This document shows positions 34,901 through 46,058 of a stretch of 64,000 bases of DNA, piece by piece. The first letter of the stretch is position 1. Each line of letters begins with the position of its first letter. A program made the position numbers and the translations under genes. The DNA comes from Micrasema longulum. Lineage: Eukaryota; Arthropoda; Insecta; Trichoptera; Brachycentridae. The notes below the pieces were generated by a model. That model was not told the DNA's origin. It worked only from the letters and a program-made list of their open reading frames with translations, and did no database searches. The stretch is from positions 1 to 64,000 of the forward strand of contig JAGVSM010003708.1 in assembly GCA_022494885.1 (NCBI GenBank), written 5' to 3'.

Positions 34901-37900
34901 TGACTATATATTATATAATAACACTTAATCTTAACAATTTTAAAGCCTATTTAAATTTACAAAGGTAAAGGTAATTATTTATTTATTTTGTTCATTAACG
35001 CCCAAAAGGCATTTACAAAAAATAAAAATGAAATACATGCTAACATACTAAATAATAAACAGAATATACAGAAAAAAATTGTGAAATTAGTTAAAAAGGA
35101 TATGATAAAAAGTTTTACAAAGTAAAAAAAAAAACAATAATAACAAAGGTATGCAAGAAAAAACAGTAAGCATATAAACAAAAAATGCAAAGATATAAGC
35201 TTATAAAATAAATTATGTAAAGCAAACAATAAATAAAGTGTTACGGTAAGCAAGAAAGACATTTTAAGTTAAATTAATAAACAAGCAAGCATATATTATC
35301 ACGAAAAAATAAGAAATAAAAATATGTATCTATGAAATGCGTATTTGCCAATACTACAATGCAATTTGATATAATAGTAAAAAATAAAAAACAAGTATAA
35401 GGTAATAAAAATAAACAAGTAAGTATTTTTTTTTTTAATTTGTGAAATTGAATTGTCAATAATAGTTTGACGAGCAGCTACAAATAAACTATGACATAAT
35501 CTAGGCGGACATGGCAAGTGTATCATCGCGAGTCATTTATTTTATTTATATTAAATTGTACTTAGTGTGGGAAAGGAAAACAAATAATGTTTTATGTATA
35601 CTTATCTAATCTAATAGTGCCATCGCAAAAAAAAACAATAGACTAACCATCCAGGTTTAAGCTCAGCAAATCCCGAAGCTAACTTTCTCCGTACTGGTAT
35701 TGGCCATCCACCTGTCTCCCAATCTTGATTCTTAACAAACCAATTAGCTGCAGCATAAAAGTGAGACATATGCTCACTAGACGCAAGAGTAATATTGTCT
35801 ATCATTCCGCGACCACTTAGCGTAATACTAGTAACCTGAAAATTATACAAAGTTAGAGCATTTATATACTAGCGGACCCGACAGACGTCCTGTCCGAACG
35901 TTGGCTTGCTTGGAAAAAGAGATTTCATTGATAAGTAGGTACCTAGGCACTTGTTTGTGATTAAATTCCAAAACTAAAAACTGTTAATATTGAAATGTTG
36001 ATTTTAGGTAGGTACCTAGGTACTTGTTTATGGTTTAATTTCAAAACATAAAATAAATATTTTTTCAAATATGGCATTCTTTTTCCAAACGTCAAACTCC
36101 GGTCTTTTCACCAATGGGTGTACTTATGTAGGAATACGATTTTTAAAAAATGTATTGAATTTAGTACTACCAAAAATCCAGTTAAAATAAATAAAAGGGT
36201 AGAAATTATAAGGAATTTAAGGACAGAATCTGATTGAGATCCACAAAAAACAAATGCTGTTTGTAAATGTTTAAAAACAAACTTTTTTTATATACAAAAA
36301 AAACAACATCTTTCCATTTTTTTGTAAATGCGTTCTCCTCGAATGCAATCCTGGTAGATCAATGAATAAAACATTAATGCTCCTTACTTCTTTTTTAGAT
36401 ATTAGATTGAAGATTTTAATATCTACGAACATGCACAGCGCAAAGATCTATATTTCTCTGAAAACCGCACGTAAATGGGTTAAGCCGTTTAGGAGGAGTT
36501 CAGTGACATCACACGCACAGATGAATTATATATATAAAGATAATGAATTTAAAATCGAAATATTTGGGTAAATCAGAAGAACGCAAAAATTTATTTCTTT
36601 ATAAAACAAAAAAAAAACATTGATTCAATTTAATTATCACCATGATATTATATACCATATCTTATAATAAATTCTACCAAGGCAAAAAAGATTATAGTGC
36701 ATTCAGGCATAGTAAAAGACAACTTATTAAAAGTATTTACAAGAATCTGCAATCAATCACAAAGTTTAACTATTTGATAATCCATTTTAAAATGATGATC
36801 TATATCTACCAAAATACTTTTCTACAAACTCAGAGTAATAATTCTTTAGAGAAGCCCCTAAGCATAGAACAAAAGTGTTCAAAATTTTTGGTTTGGTTTT
36901 AGTTTGGATTTTAGCAACCAACGTGATATGGGCAGTTTCGGTTAGCACTTGCAATTCTCAACCCGAGTACCTAAGGCCCGTTGTATTGCTGTAATCTGTA
37001 GCTAACTTCGTGGTCAATAATCCTAAAATGGGTTTTCTCTGTATGGACGACTTTATTACGTTATTATATCATGTAAGATATACCAACATGTAAGCAATTT
37101 GTGTAGTGCGTATAAACATTTGACAAAACATTATTTTTTTGCATGAGATTTTGCCCGTCTTTTAAAGACCTACAACAGATTAAACTATCAATATTGATGA
37201 TTTAACAAAATTTAATTTTACCTTAAACTTTGACCTTGAAAGCTTTTTCTTAGGTTTTTCCTGATAAGCAAGGCCCTTTTGAAGGTCTATTATCAAATCT
37301 CTAGTTAAATGTTTCCAAACATTTACTTTACCAATTCCATGGTAAATGTTTTCATCCTGCAAAAATATGAATATATATATGTAGTTTATCACACTAACAC
37401 TGAGATGACTTTTAAAATCTGTTTTTAAAAAAATAGTAAGAAACACACAAATTATTAAATTTCTTCCTAAATCTATATTAAAAAATATTGTACAGTAAGT
37501 TATTGATAAAAAAAATACCTGTGCATTTATCATAACATCACTAGGATTATAATGCAAATAATATGCATCATTAGTATCTTGATTTTTTAATCCAATAGTA
37601 ACACTAGAATTGAACTTCAGCAGTACATCGCAACTAAAAATGAAGTCTAGAACATGATTCAACTTGGTGTGAATATGGTGTGCTACTTGATCACTGGTTG
37701 AAAATTGTAAAACATTAGAATGTGTCGAGGGATCCCGAATTCTCGTGTGAATGGATCCTTTTCCTTCGAACCAATTAGCTTGGGTAATATCGCCATCATC
37801 TATGACTTTTCTTCTTGGCTCTGGTTCTGTCAAATTTTTGCTATAATGAGCAAGACCAAATTGAGCTATTTGTGTAGGATAATAATAGCCCTGTGGTTCC

Positions 37901-40895
37901 CACTGAATGGAAATAGGGACTCCATCTATTGCGCTAATACATTTTACTCTATCTCGAACTTCTACGTTGTAATTTTCAAATGTTCCGAAGACACCTCGCG
38001 GGTCATATTTCAACTTAGGGTGGTACACTTTACTATAACTATGTGACCATTCAAATCTATCAATTCCATCGTCAGACGCTAGCTTACCATAAACCTAGAA
38101 CAAATAATTGAAGAGAAAATTTATTACAATCCAATTTATAAAATGTGCTACTTTATTGATTGAATCAGCACTCTCCTGCTGGTGAAAGAAAAAGTGTCAT
38201 CAAATTTAAACAAATTTTTAATTTTTAGTATTATTCAAATGATTGTTTGTGATTCTTTTCATAAATTTTTTGATTCTAACAGATAATTTTTCATACAAAA
38301 ATTACTACATAATATGAAGACTGAATGGAAGAAACTTGTTTAGTCAATAATGGATTCTGTTCTTCTTTTTTTTACTTTTCTTATTGACTAATCATGTTTC
38401 TTCCGCCGATCCAAAACTTTTTGACTATTTCGTCGATGATTGGTAATGTTTATTAAGTTTTTTGGATGACATAACAGTGCGTACAGTTAAAATGTACAAA
38501 TTGGCATATTTAACTCAAATTCATAAATATACTGACTAAGCATGATTCTTCCCACCAGGCTTCATATGCATATGGATTATTTTGTCAAAATCAAATTACT
38601 GCGAATTTACATTGGTAGTAAACAAGAATTATAAGCATTATTTTTATTTTCTTTAAAACTGTTTTGCAGATTAATTTGTATGAACAGCACTTACTTCAAA
38701 ATATTTATGTAAAAATGAAAAAGGAATATAGACTTCATCTCCTTCCTTTCTACACGACACTGAGTATTCTCCATTTATGTGACAGTCGATCTCTTCTCCT
38801 GTGCTTGGTCTAGTATCTAATGTAACTCCTGCAATGATAAAAAATCATAAGCATCAAAGAATGAAATAAAAACCATCTTAATGTTTATAATTATTATAAT
38901 AAATAAGTATCCAAAACATTTGGCAGCACTTAAATTCATTTACCAGCTATTATTGAGACATTGCGTGACTGGTTAGTTGGTGGTAAAAAGAAAAAATGTA
39001 TTTTTTTAACCCTTTTCTTGACAATCTATTCTATAGGATATATATGACATCATTTTTTCTCATGAACTAAAACACGAGTATAACAGCATTCAGTTAAAAC
39101 TGCTTTCCCACATTTTTCATTCTTTACTGCATTATCACAGTTCATAATAAACTTTTGTTAAATAAAAAAATAAGGCACTTTCCATTCTTTCGTCATCCAT
39201 TCGTTTTACATGACTAAATCATTTCAGTGACCCTTTCTTAATCTTATTAATTATAAATGTCTAAGATTTACACTCTCACCTGACTTCATCATTCATAACC
39301 CTGTCATTCATTGATTTCTCACATATTCGTCTAAGAGACGGCATTTCTATTAATGAAGTTCACATTGACTTAAAATAAGCTAAAAAAACATTATAATGTA
39401 TACCGACGGTGCAAAAATTAATAAGTTGCATGTAGCCAACTTTACAGAAGAGCCCATTAAAGTTTTTTTTAATTAATAAAAAATCTCAAATTTTAAATGT
39501 TTATTTAAACTATGAATGAATTATGCCAATATAATAGGTAAATAAGATTTTTTTATTAATTAAAACTTAAATAATAATAATATTTGGCCCATTTATATGG
39601 CATCTTTTTTGTGAAAAATTACCTCAAGGGTGCTTTACAATTGTATACTTAAACTTACATTCTAATTAAGAACTGCATAATAATATACTTCTTGATTTTA
39701 AAATTAAGGGTATTATAATAGGCTCTTCTGGAAAGTTAGCTACATGCTTCAATTATATAGTAATTTTATATATAATATAGTAATTTTTGCCTTTCCACTG
39801 TCGATATATATTAAAAATAAAGATGGTTCCAGTCAAAACATTATATTGATATAATTTAATTGATTATTTGAAGGGTTGAATACAAAGTGACTGATTGATA
39901 GCCATTTTGTAAATTAGAGATCAGATATAATCATTAATATTATTTCAGGTTATGTCAAGTGCCATAAGCCCCTAATGCTAATGTTTAAATAGCATTGAAA
40001 AATCTATTGCTTAAGTCCAAAGGTACGGCATCTATCTCGAACCCCCTAATAAATGTACAAAAATTAATTCTTGCAGTGATGCTTCGACGTCCCCTAACTT
40101 TCCCATCTGAGACATTGTTTCAATTTATTAAAGTACTGGATATGAGACAATTTTTTAAAAAGAGTCATTGACACATTTTTGGTCATGTGGCTACAAGAGC
40201 AGATCCCAGCAGAATGCTCGTACTAGGATTTCCTATAATTTGAATTATGCAATACCGAAAATATGTACGAGCGGAAGCTTAGAGAAATTTCTCTTTTGTG
40301 GCCCCAAGAGTGTTTATTGTCTTGGATGAACATATTAAGTTATCCAAAACGAGGGCCATTTTCAGGAGAAGTGTACAAGTGTGGGTTTTGTCTAAGGGAA
40401 GAGACCATTGCAGGAGACTGCTGCGAGACATTGCATAGATTTATATATGGTACTATTAAGCGTGTTGGCCAGATGTTTATTGAAATTTATGTTTATGTAA
40501 TATCTTGTATTTGTCGTATTCTTTAATGACATGCATGCTTCCACTTTCTATTTTATTGTATCCCAACTCAACACAGAGCTCTTGGTCTCATAGAGTTATA
40601 TATTTTATTTTGTAATGTGTCTTTATATGAATAAATAAAAAAATAAAAGCTTTGACATCATCAAAACGGAGATAGAAATAGACACATCAAAGCTTCATTC
40701 CAAGTCAATCAAATCATAAGTATAAGCAATAACTAAAGTTAACAGAAATTAAAAATAAATAGAGCGTACCGGGTTTTAGAGAAGCTATTGAGAGATGTCC
40801 ACACTGATTCCACAGAATAATTATAAAACTTACACCGATGCATAATATTAACAATGTAACTTTGAGATTTATTCTCAATAACATCATCTTGCAAT
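31946..40895 (-). CDS. Glce: D-glucuronyl C5-epimerase (heparan sulfate)
   Basis: Seven coding exons on the minus strand: 40895-40770 (ATG at 40887), 38828-38695, 38094-37519, 37356-37222, 35835-35648, 34430-34266 and 32312-31946. They join in frame to 560 residues (human 617). The enzyme converts D-glucuronic to L-iduronic acid in heparan sulfate in the Golgi. Residues 1-39 include a type II membrane anchor ([17 protein letters not shown]); exon 3 carries [15 protein letters not shown] and [13 protein letters not shown]; exons 5-7 hold [54 protein letters not shown] and [14 protein letters not shown] with [11 protein letters not shown], keeping the Tyr residues implicated in catalysis. Sequons NLT, NSS and NIT agree with a luminal protein. 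The protein ends KKAPHN, like the KHN end of vertebrate enzymes. Three junctions split a Trp codon or Gly codon and all restore family sequence. Introns hold MITEs and LINE tails. Confidence 0.97.
32435..32574 (-). mobile_element. LINE-like 3' tail (Glce intron)
   Basis: Starts with a T-rich TTATTTATTTAT run, an A-rich tail on the minus strand, followed by AGGCCTAAGCCACTAACACG and about 100 bases without an open frame. The left end of a MITE abuts it at 32575. Confidence 0.35.
32575..32803. mobile_element. MITE family 2 copy with clear terminal inverted repeats
   Basis: Ends read TAATAAGGCACCACAGCTGT and, from the other side, TAATAAGGCGCCACAGCTAT. The inner blocks AGAACAAAAGCGATGCAATT, GTGTCAGTTTGCGC and TAGCTAACTTCGTGATTAAT match the copies at 20979, 36834 and 51219. 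Confidence 0.78.
33200..33290 (+). mobile_element. LINE 3' end with stem-loop and ATT tail
   Basis: GCGCCCTTGAGGTATTATAT is followed by GTGAAAATGGCGC, TATATAAGTTATCC and an ATTATTATT tail. The same order is found at 48208-48285 (+) and reversed at 39580-39640 (-). GCGCC can pair with GGCGC, making a hairpin just before the microsatellite tail. Confidence 0.55.
33628..33818. mobile_element. Long hairpin element (about 80-base arms)
   Basis: The left arm includes TACTTTATAGTTTTATTCCAC and ACCAGTGACCGGGTTTCGT; the right arm is its reverse complement, ACGAAACCTGGTCACTGG to GTGGAATAAAACCATAAAG. The centre holds the 16-base palindrome GTCAGACCAGTCTGAC. A degraded relative with ACCAATGACCGGG and CGACATCGACTGGTC lies at about 43749-43920. 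Confidence 0.8.
34718..35552. repeat. 160-base tandem duplication split by a LINE-like insertion
   Basis: AGCCCTAACAGATTGACATT at 34718 recurs as AGCCCTAACAGATTGGCATT at about 34879, and the following GCGGACATGGCAAGTGTATT ... GCGAGTCATTTATTTTATTT at 34832-34877 recurs at about 35500-35549. The second copy is interrupted by 34975-35488, which starts with a T-rich tail (ATTTATTTATTTTGTTC) and looks like a minus-oriented LINE 3' end. Confidence 0.75.
35871..36541 (+). mobile_element. Unclassified interspersed element, Glce intron
   Basis: Begins near CTAGCGGACCCGACAGACGT and ends with GTTAAGCCGTTTAGGAGGAG followed by TTCAGTGACATCACACGCAC and a TATATATAAAGAT tail. This pair of ends resembles interspersed repeats seen in many insect genomes (from memory); the internal sequence has no usable frame. 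A family B SINE tail (AAATATTTGGGTAAATCAG) is joined at 36549. Confidence 0.45.
36834..37055 (+). mobile_element. MITE family 2 copy
   Basis: AGAGAAGCCCCTAAGC, TTTTTGGTTTGGTTTTAG, GGCAGTTTCGGTTAGC, TTGCTGTAATCTGTAGCTAA and the end TTTTCTCTGTATGGACG follow the family order. It lies in the Glce intron between the exons at 35835 and 37222. Confidence 0.72.
39400..39810. mobile_element. MITE with about 60-base inverted ends (Glce intron 1)
   Basis: Left CGACGGTGCAAAAATTA, GCATGTAGCCAACTTTAC and AGAAGAGCCCATTA; the right side reversed gives CGACAGTGGAAAGGCAAAAA, GCATGTAGCTAACTTTCC and AGAAGAGCCTATTA. A reversed LINE-tail segment (CTCAAGGGTGC) lies inside at 39580-39640, so this copy was itself a target. 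Confidence 0.72.
40090..40650 (+). mobile_element. Retroelement 3' fragment with a conserved Cys-rich frame
   Basis: The frame includes [39 protein letters not shown] and ETLHRF. A homologous frame is found at 48826-48595 on the minus strand, and the non-coding parts also match (TGCATGCTTCCACTTTCTA). It ends with an AATAAATAAAAAAATAAAA tail. I do not recognise the protein domain. It lies in Glce intron 1 in the opposite orientation to that gene. Confidence 0.5.
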
Positions 40896-40946
40896 CTGAA
40901 ACATATTCCAAGGCATTATTCGTGGGCATTTTTAGATGTATCAGGA

Positions 40947-41039
40947 CTGGTATTCCTAACACAATTATAGCGCAGTATAGCGCGTTTTTACGTACTGAAT
41001 ATGCGTTATAGCGCGCTGTAAATGCGTCCGGAATACCAG
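40947..41039. mobile_element. 93-base palindromic element in the Glce 5' intron
   Basis: Ends CTGGTATTCC and GGAATACCAG are perfect inverses; inner ATTATAGCGCAGTATAGCGC faces GTTATAGCGCGCTG. A larger, similar palindrome lies at 46059-46218. It is between the likely non-coding first exon and the first coding exon of Glce. Confidence 0.7.
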
Positions 41040-41324
41040 CTCAGGAGCGATAGTGTTTCAAATAAGTCACTTATCTATTTGCTCTGGATTTTGTAACTTT
41101 TCAAGTGCTTATTGTAAGTATAAAATTGAGAAATATTTTATGCTTTAAGACAGTCGTAGTTAGAATAGACACGCTAACATGACTCACAGCATATTTATAG
41201 TGAACTTTGAAATTACATTTTAAAAGATTTATGTAAATGAGCAATACGATAAATATATGATTTGCTTAAAATTATATGAAATGAAACATTTCACGTGCGA
41301 TTTATAAAACACAAAACAACTTAC

Positions 41325-41480
41325 CTTTTAACTTTCCATGTTCATGACTTATAGAATCGTATATATCGTAAATAATTTATTTATATATTTCACAGTGTTA
41401 ACAACATATATTTATTCATGTCACCATGTTTCAAATGACAGAATGACCCATATCGATTCAGGTTTATTTTCATACGATTT
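41325..41480 (-). promoter_or_regulatory. Probable non-coding first exon and promoter of Glce
   Basis: On the minus strand, GTTAAAAG is followed by the strong donor GTAAGTTG at 41324, and the first coding exon is preceded by the acceptor TTTCAG at 40896. The implied intron is 40896-41324. The transcription start is not visible; the upper limit given is arbitrary. Confidence 0.4.
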
Positions 41481-42115
41481 CTGACAGCTGACAAAATTAT
41501 TTTTAGTCGCTGTGTTGCTGTTTTTTCAACTACAGATTGCCTATCTAAAAATACGAGTTAGATATATAAATGTGCAAGTACTTACTCAATTGTACTTACA
41601 CAAGATTTTTCTTTAGTGGCATCTTATAGACATTGTGTAGGTGTGTCCGTTTTTTTCAAAATTTAAAAATGAGCACCAAAATATAAACGAAATGGTAAAG
41701 GTGTATGCCTCATTTGAAAGGTTTTTTCCGCTCTACAAGATATTGTGTTTGCTTTTACGTTACATCCTATATTATTTTACTTTATTACAAGCCTTCAAAA
41801 TGGAATGTCAAGTCGATGAAATTGAGCATTTCGGACACTTTTATTCGCGTTCAATCGGGTGAATAAGGCTGTCAATGCTTAATATTAACGCAGTGTACCT
41901 ACCATGAAGATGCTTTGAATTATTAACTAATTTATTGTAAAATACTAAAGAAGAATATACTATCGATTGATTTGTTGTATTTTTTTTTGTTCTCATGATT
42001 TAGAAAAAAAAACGGACATAATTTGCGTGAACACCCAATATAATATATTGATAATAAAAATTATAAAAGTAAATGATCTGTTGGGAACATCTTTTATATT
42101 TTTCTTACGTCTGCT
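41481..42115. other. Spacer upstream of Glce
   Basis: AT-rich, no supported gene. The sequence at 41820-41880 (GTTCAATCGGGTGAATAAGG and neighbours) has no similarity that I can name. Confidence 0.3.
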
Positions 42116-42345
42116 TTTAAGTGGAGCATGTGGACATCACGAAACGTCTTCAGGAGACAATCCTCCTTAGCTGTGTTCCGAATACAGCAAAAAAAAAAAA
42201 ACAATCCACGGTCTTCCAAGACGGAGCCCGCAGGCGTGAACAGGAGGCAACTTGGTTTAAGGCTCACCTGAGGCATTCACATCACGTGTCCGAGCCAGGT
42301 CCACCGTCTTCACAAAGACGTTCGTTATAGGGGGCTGTTGCGTCC
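42116..42345 (-). mobile_element. LINE C-terminal relic
   Basis: The minus strand reads RRWTWLGHVM, then FTPAGSV and fragments resembling the C-terminal part of non-LTR polyproteins (WLGHVxRM followed by GRP). An A/T homopolymer at about 42188 and stops break it. Family assignment is only by motif style. Confidence 0.45.
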
Positions 42346-42944
42346 GTTCTCAGACTTCAATGATGGTTATAAAACTGGGGAACATGATATAAATTAAGTA
42401 AATACCTATGTTTATATTAACATAATAAAGAACGAATGAAGTATGTAAAAAATGTGTAGATGTTAAAAAAGACGCAGTACTGAAAAATAAAAATATAAAA
42501 TTTTCAGCATAATTTTACCATTTCTACTTTATTGATACATAAATAACATTTCATTTTGACAAGTGATGTTTTTTGGGACTCCAGTTACAAAGATAGCAAA
42601 TATAAACTAAACTTTTCAGTCTAAATGTTTCGCTTGAAAAGTCTTACTATTGCCAAATAAATTTTATCAAAAGCTCGGAATTCGTTAACCTACATATGTA
42701 CTTGGCATGCCAGTTCGAACTTTTAATATATTGTAGGTATACTCGTACATATAGGTACCTAGTACCTACCTAAGTATATATTATCAACCTACCAAGTTAT
42801 ATTAAAAAAAAATAATTAAAGTACTTACATATTAAAGCTCTTTTACATATTTATATTGTTAATGCCCGTAGAAATACAAGTATCAATAAAAAAGAAGTGG
42901 AAAAGAATCAATAATGAGGAAATTCATTATTATACCATGTCCGC
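42346..42944. other. AT-rich spacer
   Basis: Nothing recognisable; includes short TACCTACCTA-type repeats near 42750-42790. Confidence 0.35.
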
Positions 42945-43412
42945 TACTTAGTTGGAGCATATGCTGTCCACAAAGATCCCCCAAGCATCTCTGTCGGCTG
43001 TCAGCTCCTGCGCACCCTCCCAAGTCAGGTTCACGTCCCGTAGTTCTGACACGAACTGCCGACGAACAGTCATTAGTGGACGTCCAGGACGTCGAGAACC
43101 TGATGCCTTGCAAAGTAGGCAAACGTGGTTGAGGCTCTCAGGAGACATCCGCAGCACATGGCCAAGCCAACCGTATCGCCTACGCTCGATGACAGTTGTC
43201 ACCGAAGTTTGCTGCGTCCGTTCTCTTATTATTTCATTCCTAACAAAGTCAAACCACCGCACACGCAATTTTCTTCTGAGACACCTATTATATAAACTCA
43301 GAATTTTGCTGCTTTGGGCCCTAGTGAGGTGCCACGATTCACATCCATAGAGGAGAACAGGTGTTATGCAGGCGTTATATAGGCGGCATTTGGTTTTCAG
43401 TGAGTTTCATGG
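42945..43412 (-). mobile_element. Non-LTR retrotransposon reverse transcriptase C-terminus
   Basis: A continuous minus-strand frame reads CRLYNACITPVLLYGCESWH, then RCLRRKLRVRWFDFVRNEII, TVIERRRYGWLGHVLRMS, SRRPGRPLMTVRRQF and AQELTADRDAWGIFVDSI. This order (LLYGCESW, RWxDxVRNExI, RWLGHVLRM, GRP, AxDRxxW) is the usual C-terminal region of LINE polyproteins. About 155 residues are open, so this is a fairly young fragment; the 5' side is cut by a MITE beginning at 43397. Confidence 0.82.
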
Positions 43413-44046
43413 GGAAGTTCAGTGGTTTTTTAATTTAATTTATTTGTTGATAGACTGTTAAACGAAGTCTTTTTAAAAAATATTTGAATGTATCGTATTA
43501 TCAGCGCCACAGATATATTAATTATCTATTCAGTGATTAGCGCTATAATTTTTCAAAGTTTTGTATTTCTGAAATTACTCCTCGTGTGACGTTTCAAGTT
43601 TTCTTCCGCTTCTTCTCGTCAGTTCAGCCGACTGGTCCGTTGACTTACCGTAAACCGGAAATCTTTCACAACTCTCTTATCATTGGTTGATTCATATATA
43701 CTAGTGAAGTTGTTCAAAGTAGTTCGTTTTTATTATAATGTTTTTTAATATATTGAGTTTTTCTACTGACATTTCTTGGTGGAACTGCATTTTAATTATG
43801 ATAATAAAAATACGTATATTCCACTTTTTAAAATATTTTTTACCAATGACCGGGTTTTTTGATCGACATCGACTGGTCCCACCGGCCTCACTATGTACGT
43901 ATTTTTATTATTATCATAAAAATATAATATTTTTTTCCATACATTTTCATGAACATTTGCCGTATAATTTAATGCTCTCATTTTTACCACGCGTAAGAAA
44001 AAAAAATGCATATCCTTTTTTCCGTGGGGCTGAACTTCCTCATTGC
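43397..44046 (-). mobile_element. MITE family 1 copy with a nested hairpin element
   Basis: Outer ends GGGGAAGTTCAGTGG (43397) and CTGAACTTCCTCATTG (44045) are inverted. Inner blocks include TGACGTTTCAAGTTTTCTTCC and CAACTCTCTTATCATTGG. Bases about 43749-43960 are the relative of the 33628 hairpin (TTCTACTGACATTTCTTGG is shared with 33590), so an insertion into an insertion is visible. Confidence 0.68.
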
Positions 44047-44104
44047 GAAATTCATTGATAATTTGAATTTCACTGCTGCGTTTTTTTATTTTTGTTCTTT
44101 TAAT

Positions 44105-44827
44105 TTGCCCGTATATTTTAATTTTGTGAGCCATTTTCTACAAGTTGTAAATAATTATCTTTAAATAAAAATTGCAATCAAGTTGTGGTAGAGAGGGGTT
44201 CGAACTTCGGACCCCTGACTAAAAAGTCCACGATACTAGCCGCAGGACCACAACTCAGTTTGTTTTTATTTATTATTAATATTTAAATATGAAAAATAAT
44301 TCATTTCTTACTCCACAATAACGGCAGATTTAAATTACTCATAAGGGTTTCGAATGTTATTTTTGATATGGGTGGATCATTTCAATTGAATGGCCATATC
44401 TTAAAAAAATGCACTCCTTCAAGATCGATAATTAGAGCTGTAAACTGGAGATGCATACTCTAGTTGTGATTGAACAAAATAAAATTAGATATTATCTTTA
44501 AATAAAAATTGCAATCAAGTTGTGGTAGAGAGGGGTTCGAACTTCGGACCCCTGACTAAAAAGTCCACGATACTAGCCGCAGGACCACAACTCAGTTTGT
44601 TTTTATTTATTATTAATATTTAAATATGAAAAATAATTCATTTCTTACTCCACAATAACGGCAGATTTAAATTACTCATAAGGGTTTCGAATGTTATTTT
44701 TGATATGGGTGGATCATTTCAATTGAATGGCCATATCTTAAAAAAATGCACTCCTTCAAGATCGATAATTAGAGCTGTAAACTGGAGATGCATACTCTAG
44801 TTGTGATTGAACAAAATAAAATTAGAT
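44105..44827 (-). mobile_element. SINE family B copy within a perfect 337-base tandem duplication
   Basis: Bases 44154-44490 are repeated as 44491-44827 with no difference that I can see. Each unit has the SINE head (reversed: GTTGTGGTCCTGCGGCTAGT, box B GGTTCGAACCCC-like region reading GGGTCCGAAGTTCGAACCCC) and about 220 bases of non-SINE flank. Only the first unit keeps the SINE tail upstream. Confidence 0.9.
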
Positions 44828-45495
44828 ATGATTGTTCCAAAAATTTGAAAATATTGAGTGTTTCCAATAACAAAACCAAATATTTGCATATCCTTATTGC
44901 AAATGATTTCATAGTGACGTGAGAAAGATAACTTCGTATCAAAATAATTAGGACCAAGTCTTTAATGAAATAAACTTTTTTTTTGCTATGTTATTAATAA
45001 AGTATTTAGAGTCGACGGGTTTTATTAGAACCACAACCAGGTCCGGTAGTTCCAACCGTTCAGTTAGGTTATTTATATTTTGCAGAATATTATCAATACT
45101 TGATTAGTAAAAGACGGTTATATTCAGTAAAAAAATGGGTTATATTTATGTGTTATGTGTATGCGCATAGGTATATTTTATATGTATGTGTGTGTGTATA
45201 TACATATATATATGAATATGTCTATACATGTAAATTTACATTTTATTTATCTGTTATAAATTAACTTGTAAATTATTATTATGTATTAAAATGTAACTGC
45301 CTGGCTTGGAACGGGGTATGTAGTATGTACCCTTGTTAGTTGGACAAAGTTTTTAGCAAAACGATGTAAATTAAATATCATAAAATGTATGAAAAAGTAT
45401 TTTTTGAACAATTTTAAATAAAATACATTTTATAGCGTACTGACAGTCAGTGTCTTTGCTATGGTAACGAGTTTCACAAAAAAAAAATCTAATGA
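44828..45495. other. Spacer with a TA/TG microsatellite
   Basis: A mixed TATG/TGTG/TATA microsatellite occupies about 45150-45230. No gene seen. Confidence 0.4.
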
Positions 45496-45499
45496 AATA

Positions 45500-45691
45500 A
45501 TTACCTCCGTCCTCATTAATCTGCATAAAGTTTGTATTCCTTAGGAATAATTTAATTAACTTTCCTCTATGTGCAGCTGACAGAGAGTCCCTCGGGACTT
45601 TATACCAGCTGCGGGTAGATAGTGAGCTCTTAGATTCCCTCACTCTATGGTGATTTGCTGTCTCTTCATTTCCATTTGTTGAAGGCAACAC
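45500..45691 (-). CDS. Possible exon of an unidentified gene
   Basis: A minus-strand frame reads LPSTNGNEETANHHRVRESK, SSLSTRSWYKVPRDSLSAAH and RGKLIKLFLRNTNFMQINED, followed by a possible donor (GAGGACGGAG then GTAATT at about 45505). The residue composition is balanced and lacks the Phe/Lys/Asn runs of random AT-rich frames. I recognise no family and find no partner exon, so this may be a coding fragment, a pseudogene piece or chance. The stated 3' limit is the putative donor. Confidence 0.25.
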
Positions 45692-46058
45692 AATGTTTTT
45701 TGGTAAATATGAAATGCGGTTGGAAAGGCAATAACTTGTCTATTTGTTACACGTAATTTTTGAGGATAAAATAATTTATTTTGTTCATTTACGAATAACT
45801 ATTTTATTTGATTTAGTTCAATGATCTATGACTAACCCTCTGAACTTAATTTATCTTACACTCACTGTTTACAAAAAAGCAGAGAAAATTTATTTTAAAC
45901 ACAAAACCTTTTGGTTACGCCACATTTACTATTTGAATTGTGTATTGCACATTTACTAGGTTGCTGCGTTAAATTTATTGCTACCTACTGTGTGAATGTT
46001 GCAATTATGCTACTGAGGGTGCAATCTTATTTCTCTCCAGCCCAATAACACCTGGGCT

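Noticed and set aside
34975..35526. Phe/Leu-rich minus-strand frames resembling membrane proteins
   Set aside because: They come from A/T homopolymer-rich LINE-tail DNA; the composition is that of random AT-rich sequence.
42952..43350. Plus-strand 132-residue frame
   Set aside because: It overlaps in antisense the LINE reverse-transcriptase tail, which explains the open frame.
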